A stretch of DNA of 64,000 nucleotides from positions 173,820-237,819 of the forward strand of contig NZ_SMCQ01000002.1 in the NCBI RefSeq assembly GCF_004343035.1, in the 5' to 3' direction. The DNA is from Longibaculum muris (lineage in GTDB: Bacteria; Bacillota_I; Bacilli_A; Erysipelotrichales; Coprobacillaceae). Position 1 is the first letter of the stretch. Each line of letters begins with the position of its first letter. A model generated the notes under the pieces. It had not been told where the DNA came from. It worked only from the letters and a program-made list of their open reading frames with translations, and made no database searches. Below, piece after piece: positions 1 to 10,772 of this stretch. Made by a program: the position numbers and the translations under genes.

Positions 1-1591
1 TTTTCTTTTTCTTCTTACTCATCACTGAGAATCCAACCATTATACCAATAATAGCTAACCCACCAACAGTAAAGATAACTGTACCCATACCACCTGTATT
101 AGGTAATTCTTTTCCTGTTTTATTTTCCACATTAATAATTGGAGCTAGATTTTCTATATTATCACTTTCACTAGTTGCATCATTATAGATATATTCAGCC
201 TTATAAGAATCTAATTTATCATACGTATATGTTGGAACAATTGTAATTTCAATTGGTTCAAACAAAAGATTATAATTCGTAGGTGCTTCTATTTCTTTTA
301 AATAATACTTAACATTTGCATCTAATCCTTTAATATGAATTTTACCATTCGCAGGTGATATAACATCTACACCATTTTCATCTATTTTTGCTACTCGATA
401 AACAGCATCATTATCGGCATTACCTGCATCTACTTGTACTAATTTTACTTCATTATCATCTGTACATTCTTGATCTTTATAAAGCTTGAATTTAGCACCT
501 GATAAAGCTGTTTTTTGGTTAGATTCATTCATATAATACTTATTTATAATAAAGTCAAATGAATACACTGGAACAATATCAGGAGTTGAAGTATCAGTCT
601 TTGTTACATCTGATGGATCATTGCTATACTCGATTACTGCACTATTGTTATTAGCATTTGTACCTACTAATGCATTTTCATTAAGTGTTGCTGTATATGT
701 AACAACTATTTTATCACCAACATTACTTTTATAGTTGATAAAATTATTAATCTCTATTGTTAATATATTGTTAGTATCAATACTCTGAGTATATCCTGCA
801 GTGCCAGTAGTATCCGCATTTAAATTACTACTATCAACCATGACAGATTTTATTTCTTTAAACGTTAATCCTTCTGATAGAGTATCTTTAAACTTAAATG
901 TATAACTACTATATCCTGTCATATCAGGCACATAGGAAGTTAAAGTATATGTAATCTCATCACCAATTGCAGCTTCTCCATGGTTCTCATTACCAATTGT
1001 TTTATCAACTGTTGGATAAGAACTTTTCATGTTAATACCTACATTTGTTTTAGTAACATTAACTAATATAGCAGGTGAATACTCAGTTACACCTGTTATT
1101 GAAGTCGTTATATCACTTGCACCTTTTAAATAAACCAAATAGAAACCATAATCTTGAACGGATACGCTTGTAGAAGGTTCAGCAGTTTCTATTTCAATAT
1201 CATTATATTTTCCTACTTTATTTGCAGAGTCCAAACTCCATTTAAGGATTTCTTTCGCAAAGTCCACTTTTCCATTATCACTTAAATTTGCAACATAATT
1301 ATATGCTGCATCAGATAAAGTTTGTCCTTCTTTGCCAGAACAACCATATTTATTATTAGCGGCACTAGTAAAAAATGGTTTATATTGAGTATTTAAAGTA
1401 TATGAAACAGATGTACCATTTTTTATTGCAGAAAACACTTGATATAAATCAACTGTTTTACCAGCCACAGTATTGTTAATTGTTAAAGTTGCTTTGGGAT
1501 CTGCCGCAGAAACAATACTTGTAAGACTTAAAACCATAATTATTGCTAGCATACTAGCAAAAATACTTTTTATTATTCTTCTTTTCTTCAT
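1..1591 (-). CDS. Pilin-type LPXTG surface protein (SpaA/isopeptide family), 3' end cut by window edge
   Basis: The frame is open from the ATG at 1591 (AGGAAAGGG ribosome site just upstream) to the window edge, 530 codons without a stop. A basic, hydrophobic signal peptide ending near 'VSAADPK' opens the protein. The N-terminal part ('TVDLYQVFSAI') resembles major pilin domains. Later comes a SpaA/Cna-B-like domain with the lysine region 'IINKYY' and the acidic 'KEIEAPTNYN', the arrangement that forms intramolecular isopeptide bonds in this family. Near residue 495 stands 'LPNTGG', followed by a membrane segment and a lysine-rich tail, the sortase anchoring signal. Only the last few residues and the stop are missing. 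It lies 80 bases downstream of the giant adhesin on the same strand, so the two may be co-transcribed. No sortase gene is visible here. Confidence 0.88.
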   Translation of the reverse strand, partial: MKKRRIIKSIFASMLAIIMVLSLTSIVSAADPKATLTINNTVAGKTVDLYQVFSAIKNGTSVSYTLNTQYKPFFTSAANNKYGCSGKEGQTLSDAAYNYVANLSDNGKVDFAKEILKWSLDSANKVGKYNDIEIETAEPSTSVSVQDYGFYLVYLKGASDITTSITGVTEYSPAILVNVTKTNVGINMKSSYPTVDKTIGNENHGEAAIGDEITYTLTSYVPDMTGYSSYTFKFKDTLSEGLTFKEIKSVMVDSSNLNADTTGTAGYTQSIDTNNILTIEINNFINYKSNVGDKIVVTYTATLNENALVGTNANNNSAVIEYSNDPSDVTKTDTSTPDIVPVYSFDFIINKYYMNESNQKTALSGAKFKLYKDQECTDDNEVKLVQVDAGNADNDAVYRVAKIDENGVDVISPANGKIHIKGLDANVKYYLKEIEAPTNYNLLFEPIEITIVPTYTYDKLDSYKAEYIYNDATSESDNIENLAPIINVENKTGKELPNTGGMGTVIFTVGGLAIIGIMVGFSVMSKKKKK

Positions 1592-1671
1592 ATTTTTCCC
1601 TTTCCTCTCATCAATTTATTTATTTGCTTGTTATGTCATTTAAGGTGGGGTGCTTTTTAAATAATTGTTCA

Positions 1672-4600
1672 TCATTTTGAAGTCACCCCGGTTTTCTTTT
1701 TCCTTTTACGTCCAGATAATTTAGTAACTGCAACAATAGACATACCTGCAAAAACATATATCCATATTCCCATTCCACCAGTATTAGGAAGTATAGAATA
1801 ATTTTTATTTGTTACAACAGCACTATAATGATACTCATCCCATTCATATGTTGTTGTATAATTATTTAATTTATCTTCTTTGACTTCTTCTATTTCATAG
1901 ATATAAGGATATGAAGCTATAATATTTCCATCATTATCTTTTTCAACATAATATGCATCTAAATTAGAAACAACAGTTTCCCAAACATTTTGTTCTTGAT
2001 TTAATTTTGACAATTCTATTGTATTTTGAGAATCACTGTTAAATTTTTCATCTTGTATATCAGATGTATCTTTTTTATAATGTCTAGTTATTTTTATATG
2101 AATATTATCTGGTCTTGAACCAAATAAATTAGAAAAATCTTTCCATACTTTTTGAATAGTTAAGAATACTTTTTCTGAGCAAGGATCGACACTATCAGGT
2201 GTATTTGGAGTTGTTGTTATTTCATTATCACTTGTTTTTATATCATCCATTAAAACAGCTTTTGCAGGTGATATGTAAACATTTAGTGGTTCAGATTGAT
2301 TTTCATCACTTAATACTGCCCCATCATAATCTTGATGATCTTTAACTGATTGATAATGATTTACTTTATAGACATTTATTTTATCTGTTGTTTCACTATC
2401 TATTAATGTACCAATAATCTGATTACCTTTTTTAATTTCTTTAAAAACAGACTGAATAGCTCTATAAATACGATATTCATTATCTTGACCAACAACATGT
2501 ACTTCCTTTTGATAGTGACTCTCTAATGAAAATTGACCAATAAATTCACCTATCTTATTTTCAGTTCCACGAATTGTATCCGCTAAATACATTTGATTAT
2601 TAATAAGATATCCTTCATTGTTATAACCAATAAAACCACCAGCTATTCCATTATCTCCAGTTCCATCTGTTTTATCGGTTGCTTTTCCACCAAAAACATC
2701 ATAACCAATAGATACTCCTGTAATTGAACTATCTGTGATCTTTGTACGATTTGCTTTAATTAATTCTATTTGAAGATTTGTATTAGCATCCCCAGTCAAT
2801 CCATTTTCTGTACAAGGCAATCTAACAGTTGAATCACCAATCGTGACGATTGCTACATCAGTTTCAGAAGGATTATCAGAAGCACCTTTCCTACTTAAAG
2901 CAACAGATATTTCCAAGCCTAATAATGTAACTGATAAAGTCTTACCATCAGCCAATAATTGTACTTTTAAAGCACCTCCAAGACCTACATCTACTAGCTC
3001 TAAATCCTGTAATTTATCTGCATAAAGAAACTTTAATAATCCATTTACAACCATTAACAAAGCGTCCACGATAACAGAATGAGCCTCAGTATCAACCAAA
3101 TAAGCCATTGTTGTTTTTCCAGCAAAGCCTCCAGCTATTTCATCACTATATATCTTCTTAGCATTATTAACTTTGCTTGTACTAATTCTACCTAAATCAG
3201 CCAATCCAGCAAAACCACCAGAAATAGGTTGCTTTCCTCCTTCACTTTTGATCACAAAACCATCAGTAATACCAGTAACACTGCTTTCTTTAACAATTGT
3301 TCCACAAACATCAATAACTCCTGCAGTTAATCCTAAAATACCACCACTTACACCTGTAGAGTCCAGATCCACTGTTCCACTTTTACCTAAATGACCAGCA
3401 AAACCTCCTGCATAATTAAGTGCTTGTATTGTATTCAATTGTTGAACTGTTGAATTTTCCACTGTTCCATTTAATACAGCCCCAGCAAAGCCACCAGCAC
3501 AACCACTATAAACCTGTGAACTTTGTTGACCAAATGATTTTTGAAGATTTGCTGTTACGACAAAACCATCACTAATACCACTAACTTGACAATAATACAT
3601 ATAAGGTCTAAAAGCATCAAGCACACTTATGTTTCCTGTATTAATAAGATGTAATATACTTATATCACTATCATCCGATATAGAAGCAACACTTCCTACG
3701 TCTGCTAATCCAACAAATCCTCCTGCATATTCTCCACCATTAACCATTCTCAAATGATTAACACTTAATCCACTAACTTCTTCACCTTTTTTACCTAACA
3801 CTGTTCCTGTTGCTTTTCCTACAAACCCTCCTGCATAGAGAGCATTTTGTAATGAATTTCCTCCAACAACAGAGAAACCACTACTAACACCATCTACACT
3901 TGCATTTTTTACTGTAGTTACTGTTGCCTGTAAGACATCTGCTAAAGAACCAACATTAGAAATAAGATTATCTAATAAGCGACCAATTAAACCATTTTGA
4001 TTGCCTGTTTCAACATCAGCTATTGAACCAGGATCTAGTTTTCCAGCAAAACCACCACAGTGATTAGCCCCTCTTACAAGTTTAAGATGAGTGACTTGAC
4101 ATTTTGTATCTTCACCCCATATTTGTCCACCGACTACATTTCCTACATAACCTCCAGCATTTCCTTGATGTTTTGTAATATCATTACCAAAGGAAACAAC
4201 GGTCATACCAGAACGGAACCCATGAGTTGATGAACTCTTAACAACTGGAACAAAAACTTCAATTGGATTTAAAAGATTTCCTACATGAACTAATTGTAAA
4301 TCTAATAAAGATACATTACCAACTTCAGCTGTTCCTCCAGTTATCATTTCTCCTGAAAAACCTCCTGCACTACGTAATGATGAAACATACATAACATCAT
4401 TTGCCGTTGCATTAGTCACTATACCACCCTTCATCATTCCATTATATCCACCAGCACATCCACTTTGAACAGATAAACCATCAGTAAATTTATCTCTACC
4501 GGCAACAACTTTATATCCATATGAGAATTGATCAATCATGTTTTGAAGGTCTTTATCATTATTAACTGTTTTAATCCATGCCCCATATGATTTATCATGA

Positions 4601-7600
4601 CCTACATTTTCTACCCATGCATTCCAAGTCTCTTGATTTATATTTTTTAATGGTCCACATATTGATGTATTTTCTTCTGTTGGATACATATCATTTAATA
4701 ATCCTAAAACGTTATCAAGTTTTATCAGACCATTTAAAATACTAACATCACCTAATTGAGCAGTAGAAGCACATTCCATCAATCCAGTAAAACCTCCAGC
4801 ATATTCATAACCATAGACTGAACGCAAACGAATCACAGAACAAGGAGATTGTGGTCCATTATATGATAGTTGATTTTTCCAAGAGCTATTATTATTACCC
4901 CAAATTTGTCCACCACTATTACGACCAACAAAGCCACCAGCCATTCCTTTTTCTATAGATAATGAAGAAGGAGCATTGGCTCTTACAGCTCCACCACAAG
5001 GAATACATGATGTTGTACTATTACGAATTGTTGGAATAAAAGTTTGACCAACACTCAATAATCCATTCACATCTAATATTTTAGTTAATAGCGATGTGTC
5101 AGCACCATCCAAAACCGAAGCTAAACTACCTGGTTCCAAATCACCAACATAACCTCCAGCTGTTTCTTGAGCAATAATATAATTAAAGTTTTCAACATTC
5201 GAATTTTGTATATGTCCGCCCTTTATCATACCAGCATATCCACCAGCATGACCAGCAAATTCAGAATTTTCAGTAGAACTAGCTAAAACACTAAATCCTC
5301 CAGTTTTTCCTTTGACATGAGAAAATTCTATTGTTGTGACAACTGCTGATAAAACACTCACTGCATCAGCTAACTGTATAGACTCACCAAGTATGCTTAA
5401 TCCATTTCCTACTGAAGCAGCACTTCCTACATCCATATAACCAATAAATCCACCTGCATATTTAGGCGCTTTAATTGCATAAGAACTTTGATCATTAAAA
5501 TATGATGGTGCATCTATATTTTCTAATTGTTCTGGTGGTGTCACTTTTGTATTTCTAAGTCCATTAACTTCACAATGACCTACTTGTACTCCACTACCAT
5601 AACCAATATAACCACCAGCACTACCAGAATGACTATCAGTTGTTAATTGATTATTAGACATGACAATAAGTCCTTTTGTTGAATCTATATTCGCATTCTT
5701 AATGATAGGAATATAAACCTCTAAAACACTAACAATATTAGCCGCAGAAACATTCAATTTTAATGCTCCTAAAAGACTCAATCCACCACTATTTACAATT
5801 CCTCCAGAATAAGCCTTTCCTGCAAATCCACCTGCATAATACGTTCCTTGAACATACTCTATATTTTTAACTGCAAGATAATTCTCATCAGAATTTTCTA
5901 TTGTTCCACTTTGCATATTTCCGATAAATCCACCAGCAATAGAAGCCATAACTTGTGGATTATTTTCATTAGAAACATACTCAACTTTACAGTTTGTATA
6001 TTTAGGAATCAAATACCCTGCTGCTGAAATAAGATTACTAATATCAACTATTCCTGGTACTGAAGTCTTATCTTCACTAATACTAGCTAATCCTCCAGTA
6101 TTTGAAGAACCAACAAAACCACCAGCTATCCCATTATTAATATCTGCTTTTATCTCTTTAACATTTTCTACACTTGCTCCATTAATATTTGCACTCGTAC
6201 TTTCTCCAATAAATCCTGCAGCATCATATAATGTGACTTCTCCATTTTGATTAGAACCAGTCGCTTTTATACTCATACCAGAACTTATCCCAATCACTTG
6301 TGCACTATCAATATCTAAAACGACAGCTTGTGCTAAATTAAGCAAATTATCTACCTTTACAAGATCCAATCCTAATAAATTAAGACCACCAGCACTTACT
6401 AAACTTCCGGTTCCACCACTACCAATAAATCCACCAACATGATTCAAAGCATTTACATATTGAATATTGGTTAAAGTTACATTATTCATTTTTCCACCAA
6501 TAGCCATACCTATTGCTCCACCAGCATATTCATGACTAGCCTCAATTGTATAACCAGCAGAAACTCCACTTATATTGACATTATCTATCTTAAATGGTAG
6601 ATAATTTCCAATTCCTAAAGTTGTATCTAAAATACCTCCAGCACTTGCAGTTGCAACATATCCAGCAATTCCACCTGCATATTTTTCAGTCGCTTTAACT
6701 GATTTTAAATTTTGAATAACTGTTGGTTGATTTTTTCCATTATAGTTTACTTTCTTTTTATTGATTGGACGTAAACTATTTATTTGTTCTTGAGCAGATG
6801 TATATATTTGTACTCCATCCCCTTGACCGATTAAACCACCAACATAATTTTTACCACTTACTTCTAGACTATTTCCATTGACAGAACATCCTGCGACTAC
6901 GGAAGGACTAATACCAACTAGTGATAACAATACTGTTTCCTTATTTGCATCACCACTTAAAAGTTTTCCTAATGACTCCTTAATAACACTTAATAATGTA
7001 TACTTCTTTTCACCATAATCTTCTCCTAAAGAAACTGCCCATCCTAAGGTCGCTCGTCCGCTAAACCCTCCAGAATAATCCTCAGTTGAACTCACACTAT
7101 TCATGCCATTAACACTACAATCAATGGCATAACTATCAGCTAATACTCCAGTAAATCCTCCTGCATATGTTGATGATGCTGTTATACTTGTTACACCCTC
7201 AACACTACATCCAGCAATAATAGATTGATTTGTAATAGCATCTATTAAATTAATGCCTAAATCATTTAATGCTCCTTCTATTTCTGCATTAACAGTTAAT
7301 CCAGAAAATCCACCAACAAATTTTTCACCACTTATTGTTGTTGAATTTCCTGTTATTGTTGAATTTGTAATAAAACTTCCTACTTGTCTCCCTACAAATC
7401 CACCAACATACTTTTTTGTACTATTTATACGAGTATTAAGGCTAACACTACAGTTATCAATAACTGGATTACGATAACTTATTGGAATCAGTTGTTTTAT
7501 ATCCAACAAACCACCATCGACTAATATTCTAACCAAGTCCCCTAAACCTAGGAATGGAATTGCATCTAATAAAGTTTCTAATAATTTTACTATTGCCTCC

Positions 7601-9231
7601 CCTAATCGACTAACTAACTCATATTCTGTCATACCTTCTATACTTCCAACAAAACCACCTGTTATGTCTTTAACATTAGAAATTGATAAATCTTCAACCA
7701 AACATTCTTTTATTAGAACATCTCCATAAATTCTTCCAACAAAACCACCCGTTGCAAAATTAGTGATATCATCAGCTCCTAAATTTGCTAATCCAGTTAG
7801 AAGTTCTGTTAAAGAATCTAATTGTAATATTTTAAGTAAAGTTTCTAGAAGTGTAGTTACAGCTAAACTTAATCCCTTTATAATTCCTTCAACTAATGAC
7901 GTACTATCTTGAACTTTATCACTCTGATTATCAACGGAAACATTTTCTAACGTTAAATGAGATACAGAAACTTGTCCTTTAGATTTAACATAACTATCAT
8001 CTCTTTCACTAGAAATTGTTCCAAAAAATCCAATTCCTAAATTCTTTTTCATATCTAAATCTTCAGATTGTTTAACATTAATATGAGATATTGTTACATT
8101 TGCATCAGATACCATATTCAAACGACCTTCCATTGTCCCTGAGAACATTAAAGGTGTCCATGTTTCATTGTTTAAATCAATATCTCTAAAAATAATATAG
8201 TTTTCTGAACGACTATATTTATGACCACTATTACCACCCACAATTTTAGTACTTTTTTCTCCAGTCTGTTGATCTACTCCATTTCCAATAAAAACAGCCG
8301 ATGATGATGGAAAATTATAATCATCAGAACCATTTTGTGATTTTAATAAATCAGCATCCCCTCCATATTGCATTTTTCCAACTAATGAATAAATAGCTGT
8401 TCTCACGATTTGATTACTTCCAATCGCTGCTAACTGTTCTTTATTACCAATTAAAATATATTCTTTTTGATTCGTTGGATCTGTCCAAATAACTTGACCA
8501 GCAAATTGACGACCATCAGACGTTTCTTTTGTTTCAGCTTGTGTTGCTTTCATTTGTTGAGAAATAAGTTCAGGCATATCACTTGTAAAGAATTGTGATA
8601 AGACATAGTGATGAGAATGATTATATGTTAGGTAATCTTGACTATCTTGTGGATATATCATTTGACCCATACCAAATTCACTCGCATGATAGTCTTGTGT
8701 CATAACTGGTTCTTTTGAGGCATTATCTGATAAGAGAATCTTTAATTGATAATTATTATAAATATAGATTGTATCTATTTGTTGATCATAGAGTGTTTTA
8801 TTATTTTGAGTTTCTAATGATGTAAAAGAACCAGTAAAGTTATCTGGTAAACTCCATATATTCTCATTATCCAATACAATATCATTCATTAATAAATATT
8901 GAGCATCTAAACTATATGTAATAACTGTATTCTCAACTAATAAGACATCTCCTTTTGAAAAACTTTCTTCATTATTATCAGTTAACTTCACAGGTTGATG
9001 ACTCCCAATTGCTTGTAATTGTTTTAAATTATAAATCTTTATTTTTCCATCTTCATAAAGATAAGAATAATCAACATCTTGACTTTCATCAGTATTAACA
9101 ATTTCAGTTTCTAAATGATCATCATTTTCAGCACGAGCAATAAGACTAGCAAAGTGGGTTAATCCAATTATCATAGAAACCGCTACCAAAACTAAAATCA
9201 GCTTTTTTAATGTCTTATTATTGACTAACAT
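1672..9231 (-). CDS. Giant GLUG-like repeat surface adhesin with Cna-B domain and LPXTG anchor (2,519 aa)
   Basis: Start ATG at 9231 follows a GAGGTGAGGG ribosome site. A TATAAT at 9276-9281 is a candidate -10 box. Residues 1-35 are a signal peptide ending at 'ARAEN'. About 30 copies of a short module of the form (Y/I/H)-A-G-G-(F/Y)-x-G recur from roughly residue 400 to 2240, spaced mostly 35-90 residues apart and alternating with Ser/Thr/Asn-rich beta strands, as in GLUG-type beta-helix adhesins. Residues about 2340-2475 form a Cna-B-like stalk ('LTIQKVWKDF'). 'LPNTGG' near residue 2480 is followed by a membrane segment and 'GRKRKKK'. The sortase should link it to peptidoglycan. The role in adhesion is inferred from the family; the ligand is unknown. 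The modules are diverged at DNA level. Confidence 0.9.
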   Translation of the reverse strand: MLVNNKTLKKLILVLVAVSMIIGLTHFASLIARAENDDHLETEIVNTDESQDVDYSYLYEDGKIKIYNLKQLQAIGSHQPVKLTDNNEESFSKGDVLLVENTVITYSLDAQYLLMNDIVLDNENIWSLPDNFTGSFTSLETQNNKTLYDQQIDTIYIYNNYQLKILLSDNASKEPVMTQDYHASEFGMGQMIYPQDSQDYLTYNHSHHYVLSQFFTSDMPELISQQMKATQAETKETSDGRQFAGQVIWTDPTNQKEYILIGNKEQLAAIGSNQIVRTAIYSLVGKMQYGGDADLLKSQNGSDDYNFPSSSAVFIGNGVDQQTGEKSTKIVGGNSGHKYSRSENYIIFRDIDLNNETWTPLMFSGTMEGRLNMVSDANVTISHINVKQSEDLDMKKNLGIGFFGTISSERDDSYVKSKGQVSVSHLTLENVSVDNQSDKVQDSTSLVEGIIKGLSLAVTTLLETLLKILQLDSLTELLTGLANLGADDITNFATGGFVGRIYGDVLIKECLVEDLSISNVKDITGGFVGSIEGMTEYELVSRLGEAIVKLLETLLDAIPFLGLGDLVRILVDGGLLDIKQLIPISYRNPVIDNCSVSLNTRINSTKKYVGGFVGRQVGSFITNSTITGNSTTISGEKFVGGFSGLTVNAEIEGALNDLGINLIDAITNQSIIAGCSVEGVTSITASSTYAGGFTGVLADSYAIDCSVNGMNSVSSTEDYSGGFSGRATLGWAVSLGEDYGEKKYTLLSVIKESLGKLLSGDANKETVLLSLVGISPSVVAGCSVNGNSLEVSGKNYVGGLIGQGDGVQIYTSAQEQINSLRPINKKKVNYNGKNQPTVIQNLKSVKATEKYAGGIAGYVATASAGGILDTTLGIGNYLPFKIDNVNISGVSAGYTIEASHEYAGGAIGMAIGGKMNNVTLTNIQYVNALNHVGGFIGSGGTGSLVSAGGLNLLGLDLVKVDNLLNLAQAVVLDIDSAQVIGISSGMSIKATGSNQNGEVTLYDAAGFIGESTSANINGASVENVKEIKADINNGIAGGFVGSSNTGGLASISEDKTSVPGIVDISNLISAAGYLIPKYTNCKVEYVSNENNPQVMASIAGGFIGNMQSGTIENSDENYLAVKNIEYVQGTYYAGGFAGKAYSGGIVNSGGLSLLGALKLNVSAANIVSVLEVYIPIIKNANIDSTKGLIVMSNNQLTTDSHSGSAGGYIGYGSGVQVGHCEVNGLRNTKVTPPEQLENIDAPSYFNDQSSYAIKAPKYAGGFIGYMDVGSAASVGNGLSILGESIQLADAVSVLSAVVTTIEFSHVKGKTGGFSVLASSTENSEFAGHAGGYAGMIKGGHIQNSNVENFNYIIAQETAGGYVGDLEPGSLASVLDGADTSLLTKILDVNGLLSVGQTFIPTIRNSTTSCIPCGGAVRANAPSSLSIEKGMAGGFVGRNSGGQIWGNNNSSWKNQLSYNGPQSPCSVIRLRSVYGYEYAGGFTGLMECASTAQLGDVSILNGLIKLDNVLGLLNDMYPTEENTSICGPLKNINQETWNAWVENVGHDKSYGAWIKTVNNDKDLQNMIDQFSYGYKVVAGRDKFTDGLSVQSGCAGGYNGMMKGGIVTNATANDVMYVSSLRSAGGFSGEMITGGTAEVGNVSLLDLQLVHVGNLLNPIEVFVPVVKSSSTHGFRSGMTVVSFGNDITKHQGNAGGYVGNVVGGQIWGEDTKCQVTHLKLVRGANHCGGFAGKLDPGSIADVETGNQNGLIGRLLDNLISNVGSLADVLQATVTTVKNASVDGVSSGFSVVGGNSLQNALYAGGFVGKATGTVLGKKGEEVSGLSVNHLRMVNGGEYAGGFVGLADVGSVASISDDSDISILHLINTGNISVLDAFRPYMYYCQVSGISDGFVVTANLQKSFGQQSSQVYSGCAGGFAGAVLNGTVENSTVQQLNTIQALNYAGGFAGHLGKSGTVDLDSTGVSGGILGLTAGVIDVCGTIVKESSVTGITDGFVIKSEGGKQPISGGFAGLADLGRISTSKVNNAKKIYSDEIAGGFAGKTTMAYLVDTEAHSVIVDALLMVVNGLLKFLYADKLQDLELVDVGLGGALKVQLLADGKTLSVTLLGLEISVALSRKGASDNPSETDVAIVTIGDSTVRLPCTENGLTGDANTNLQIELIKANRTKITDSSITGVSIGYDVFGGKATDKTDGTGDNGIAGGFIGYNNEGYLINNQMYLADTIRGTENKIGEFIGQFSLESHYQKEVHVVGQDNEYRIYRAIQSVFKEIKKGNQIIGTLIDSETTDKINVYKVNHYQSVKDHQDYDGAVLSDENQSEPLNVYISPAKAVLMDDIKTSDNEITTTPNTPDSVDPCSEKVFLTIQKVWKDFSNLFGSRPDNIHIKITRHYKKDTSDIQDEKFNSDSQNTIELSKLNQEQNVWETVVSNLDAYYVEKDNDGNIIASYPYIYEIEEVKEDKLNNYTTTYEWDEYHYSAVVTNKNYSILPNTGGMGIWIYVFAGMSIVAVTKLSGRKRKKKTGVTSK

Positions 9232-9413
9232 ACACCCTCACCTCACACATTCAAACTTGTCTTTATAAAGAAAATATTATATATATTATTTGTTATGATT
9301 ATTTTATGATATTTTTTACAGTTTTATTTTACTCTTGTTGAATGTTGTGTTCAATAATAATTTGACAAAATAAGTGAAATTATGTGTTTTTTAAAAGAAA
9401 TAAAAAAAGTTGC

Positions 9414-9911
9414 CTAAACAACTTTAATTTGATTCTTGATAAAATATCTTTCAACAAATGATTTCGCTAATGAATGAGGTTTTATAACTTGTAGCACTTC
9501 TTCAACAGGATACCACTTAGCTTGATCAACTTCCTCATTTAAAACAAAATCTTCACTTTCTGCAATAACTACATAATTATGAATTAATGTATTGGTCTTT
9601 TTAAAATATTCATTATCATTATATTGATAAAATCCAACATTTAATCCAACTTCTTCTTGAATTTCTCTTATCAATGCCTCTTTAGCATTTTCACCTTTAT
9701 TAATATATCCAGCAATTAATATATTATCAATATGTCCATATTGTTGAATCAATAATATTTTATCTTTTGTTGGATTAAATACAATTGCTGATATAGCACT
9801 ATTAAACATTGGAAACTTAAATGTTTCACAATGTGGACAATATGGAACCATACCATCTTGTCCATTTTCTTTAAATATCAATTGATTTCCACATTCATCA
9901 CAATATTTCAT
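9414..9911 (-). CDS. Nudix hydrolase with N-terminal zinc ribbon (NudC-like)
   Basis: Residues 4-28 carry two CxxC pairs ('CDECG' and 'CPHC'), a zinc ribbon like that of NADH pyrophosphatases. The Nudix box starts near residue 69: G-x5-E ('GYINKGE') followed by 'REIQEEVGL', matching G-x5-E-x7-R-E-U-x-E-E-x-G-U. The protein is 165 residues, shorter than full NudC (about 260), and lacks the N-terminal half of that family. Expected chemistry is hydrolysis of a nucleoside diphosphate linked to another group; the substrate (NADH, NAD-capped RNA or a dinucleotide) cannot be told from sequence. It stands alone between the adhesin and a divergently transcribed HAD gene. Confidence 0.85.
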   Translation of the reverse strand: MKYCDECGNQLIFKENGQDGMVPYCPHCETFKFPMFNSAISAIVFNPTKDKILLIQQYGHIDNILIAGYINKGENAKEALIREIQEEVGLNVGFYQYNDNEYFKKTNTLIHNYVVIAESEDFVLNEEVDQAKWYPVEEVLQVIKPHSLAKSFVERYFIKNQIKVV

Positions 9912-10029
9912 TCTATCATCATTCCTCTTTTCAGTTCCTTATCATATCATAAATAACATACAAAATTCACTATTTTTCTTTATCATTAAAGCTTTTTCAT
10001 GTATGATTGTAAAAGGAGAGTGGAGAGAA

Positions 10030-10683
10030 ATGATAAAAGCAATTATTTTTGATATGGATGGATTAATGGTAGATACAGAAGTAATTTCATATCAATGTTA
10101 TAAAGAAATTATTGAAAGTTATGGTTTTGATTTTCATAAAGCAGACTATGTTAAGGATTATCCTGGTAAGCCTTTAAAGGCTTCAATTGAATTTATTAAA
10201 GATAAATATCATCTTGATTATGATAATCAAGAAAAGATTGAAATCTTTCATCAATTAGAAAATCAATATATTAATAATAATGGTGTTGAATTAAAAAAGG
10301 GATTAATTGAATTATTAGAATATCTTAAAGAGAATCATTATCAAACAATTGTCGCAACATCAAGCCATAAAGATCGTGCTGAAAGAATTTTAAATCAACA
10401 TAATGTCTTACAATATATTGATGATATTGTATGTGGAGATGAAGTTAAACGCGGAAAACCTTTTCCTGATATCTTTATAAAAGCTTGTGAAAAGCTTCAT
10501 GTTTCTCATCAAGAAGCACTTGTCTTAGAAGATAGTGAAGCTGGTATTCAAGCTGCTTATGATGCTCATATTCCAGTGATTTGTATTCCTGACATGAAAC
10601 ATCCTAGTGATGAATATGTAAAAAAAGTTGAACATGTCTATGATTCATTAAATGATATTATTTTGTATTTAAAACACCTCTAG
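10030..10683 (+). CDS. HAD-superfamily phosphatase, beta-phosphoglucomutase-like
   Basis: The ATG at 10030 is preferred over an in-frame ATG at 10003, because the purine-rich ribosome sites (AAAGGAG, GGAGAG) lie between them. This gives 217 residues. Motif I 'FDMDGLMVDTE' starts near residue 6. A helical cap follows, then motif II 'VATSS', the motif III lysine in 'KRGKPFPDIF', and motif IV 'LVLEDSEAGIQAA'. This is the subfamily I cap arrangement of beta-phosphoglucomutase and sugar/2-deoxyglucose-6-phosphate phosphatases. Substrate specificity is not readable. The gene is single and ends inside its own terminator. Confidence 0.88.
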   Translation: MIKAIIFDMDGLMVDTEVISYQCYKEIIESYGFDFHKADYVKDYPGKPLKASIEFIKDKYHLDYDNQEKIEIFHQLENQYINNNGVELKKGLIELLEYLKENHYQTIVATSSHKDRAERILNQHNVLQYIDDIVCGDEVKRGKPFPDIFIKACEKLHVSHQEALVLEDSEAGIQAAYDAHIPVICIPDMKHPSDEYVKKVEHVYDSLNDIILYLKHL

Positions 10684-10694
10684 GTGTTTTTTAT
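10671..10694 (+). terminator. Rho-independent terminator of the HAD gene
   Basis: A 9-bp inverted repeat AAAACACCT/AGGTGTTTT with a minimal loop overlaps the stop codon and ends in a T run. Confidence 0.8.
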
Positions 10695-10703
10695 TATGAT
10701 GTT

Positions 10704-10721
10704 TTGTATCATATCATACAA
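10704..10721. promoter_or_regulatory. Dyad TTGTAT-N6-ATACAA upstream of the AraC gene, possible operator
   Basis: The sequence TTGTATCATATCATACAA is a perfect 6-6-6 dyad about 50 bases upstream of the AraC gene start. Its position suits an operator, but AraC-family sites are normally direct repeats, so the bound protein is open. No convincing promoter boxes could be placed around it. Confidence 0.3.
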
Positions 10722-10772
10722 GAAATTAAACATCAATCATGTTAGAATAAACAACATATAGGGAGGTTTATT

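Noticed and set aside
1641..1690. GGGGTG...CACCCC hairpin between adhesin and pilin gene as a terminator
   Set aside because: Loop is about 30 bases and no T run follows on the minus strand; the pair could be co-transcribed.
2843..7477. Plus-strand ORFs inside the giant adhesin gene
   Set aside because: They lack ribosome sites and are antisense shadows of the repeat protein.
1672..9231. Repeat modules of the giant protein as a DNA tandem repeat or CRISPR-like array
   Set aside because: The modules are similar only as protein; the DNA is diverged and spacing is irregular.
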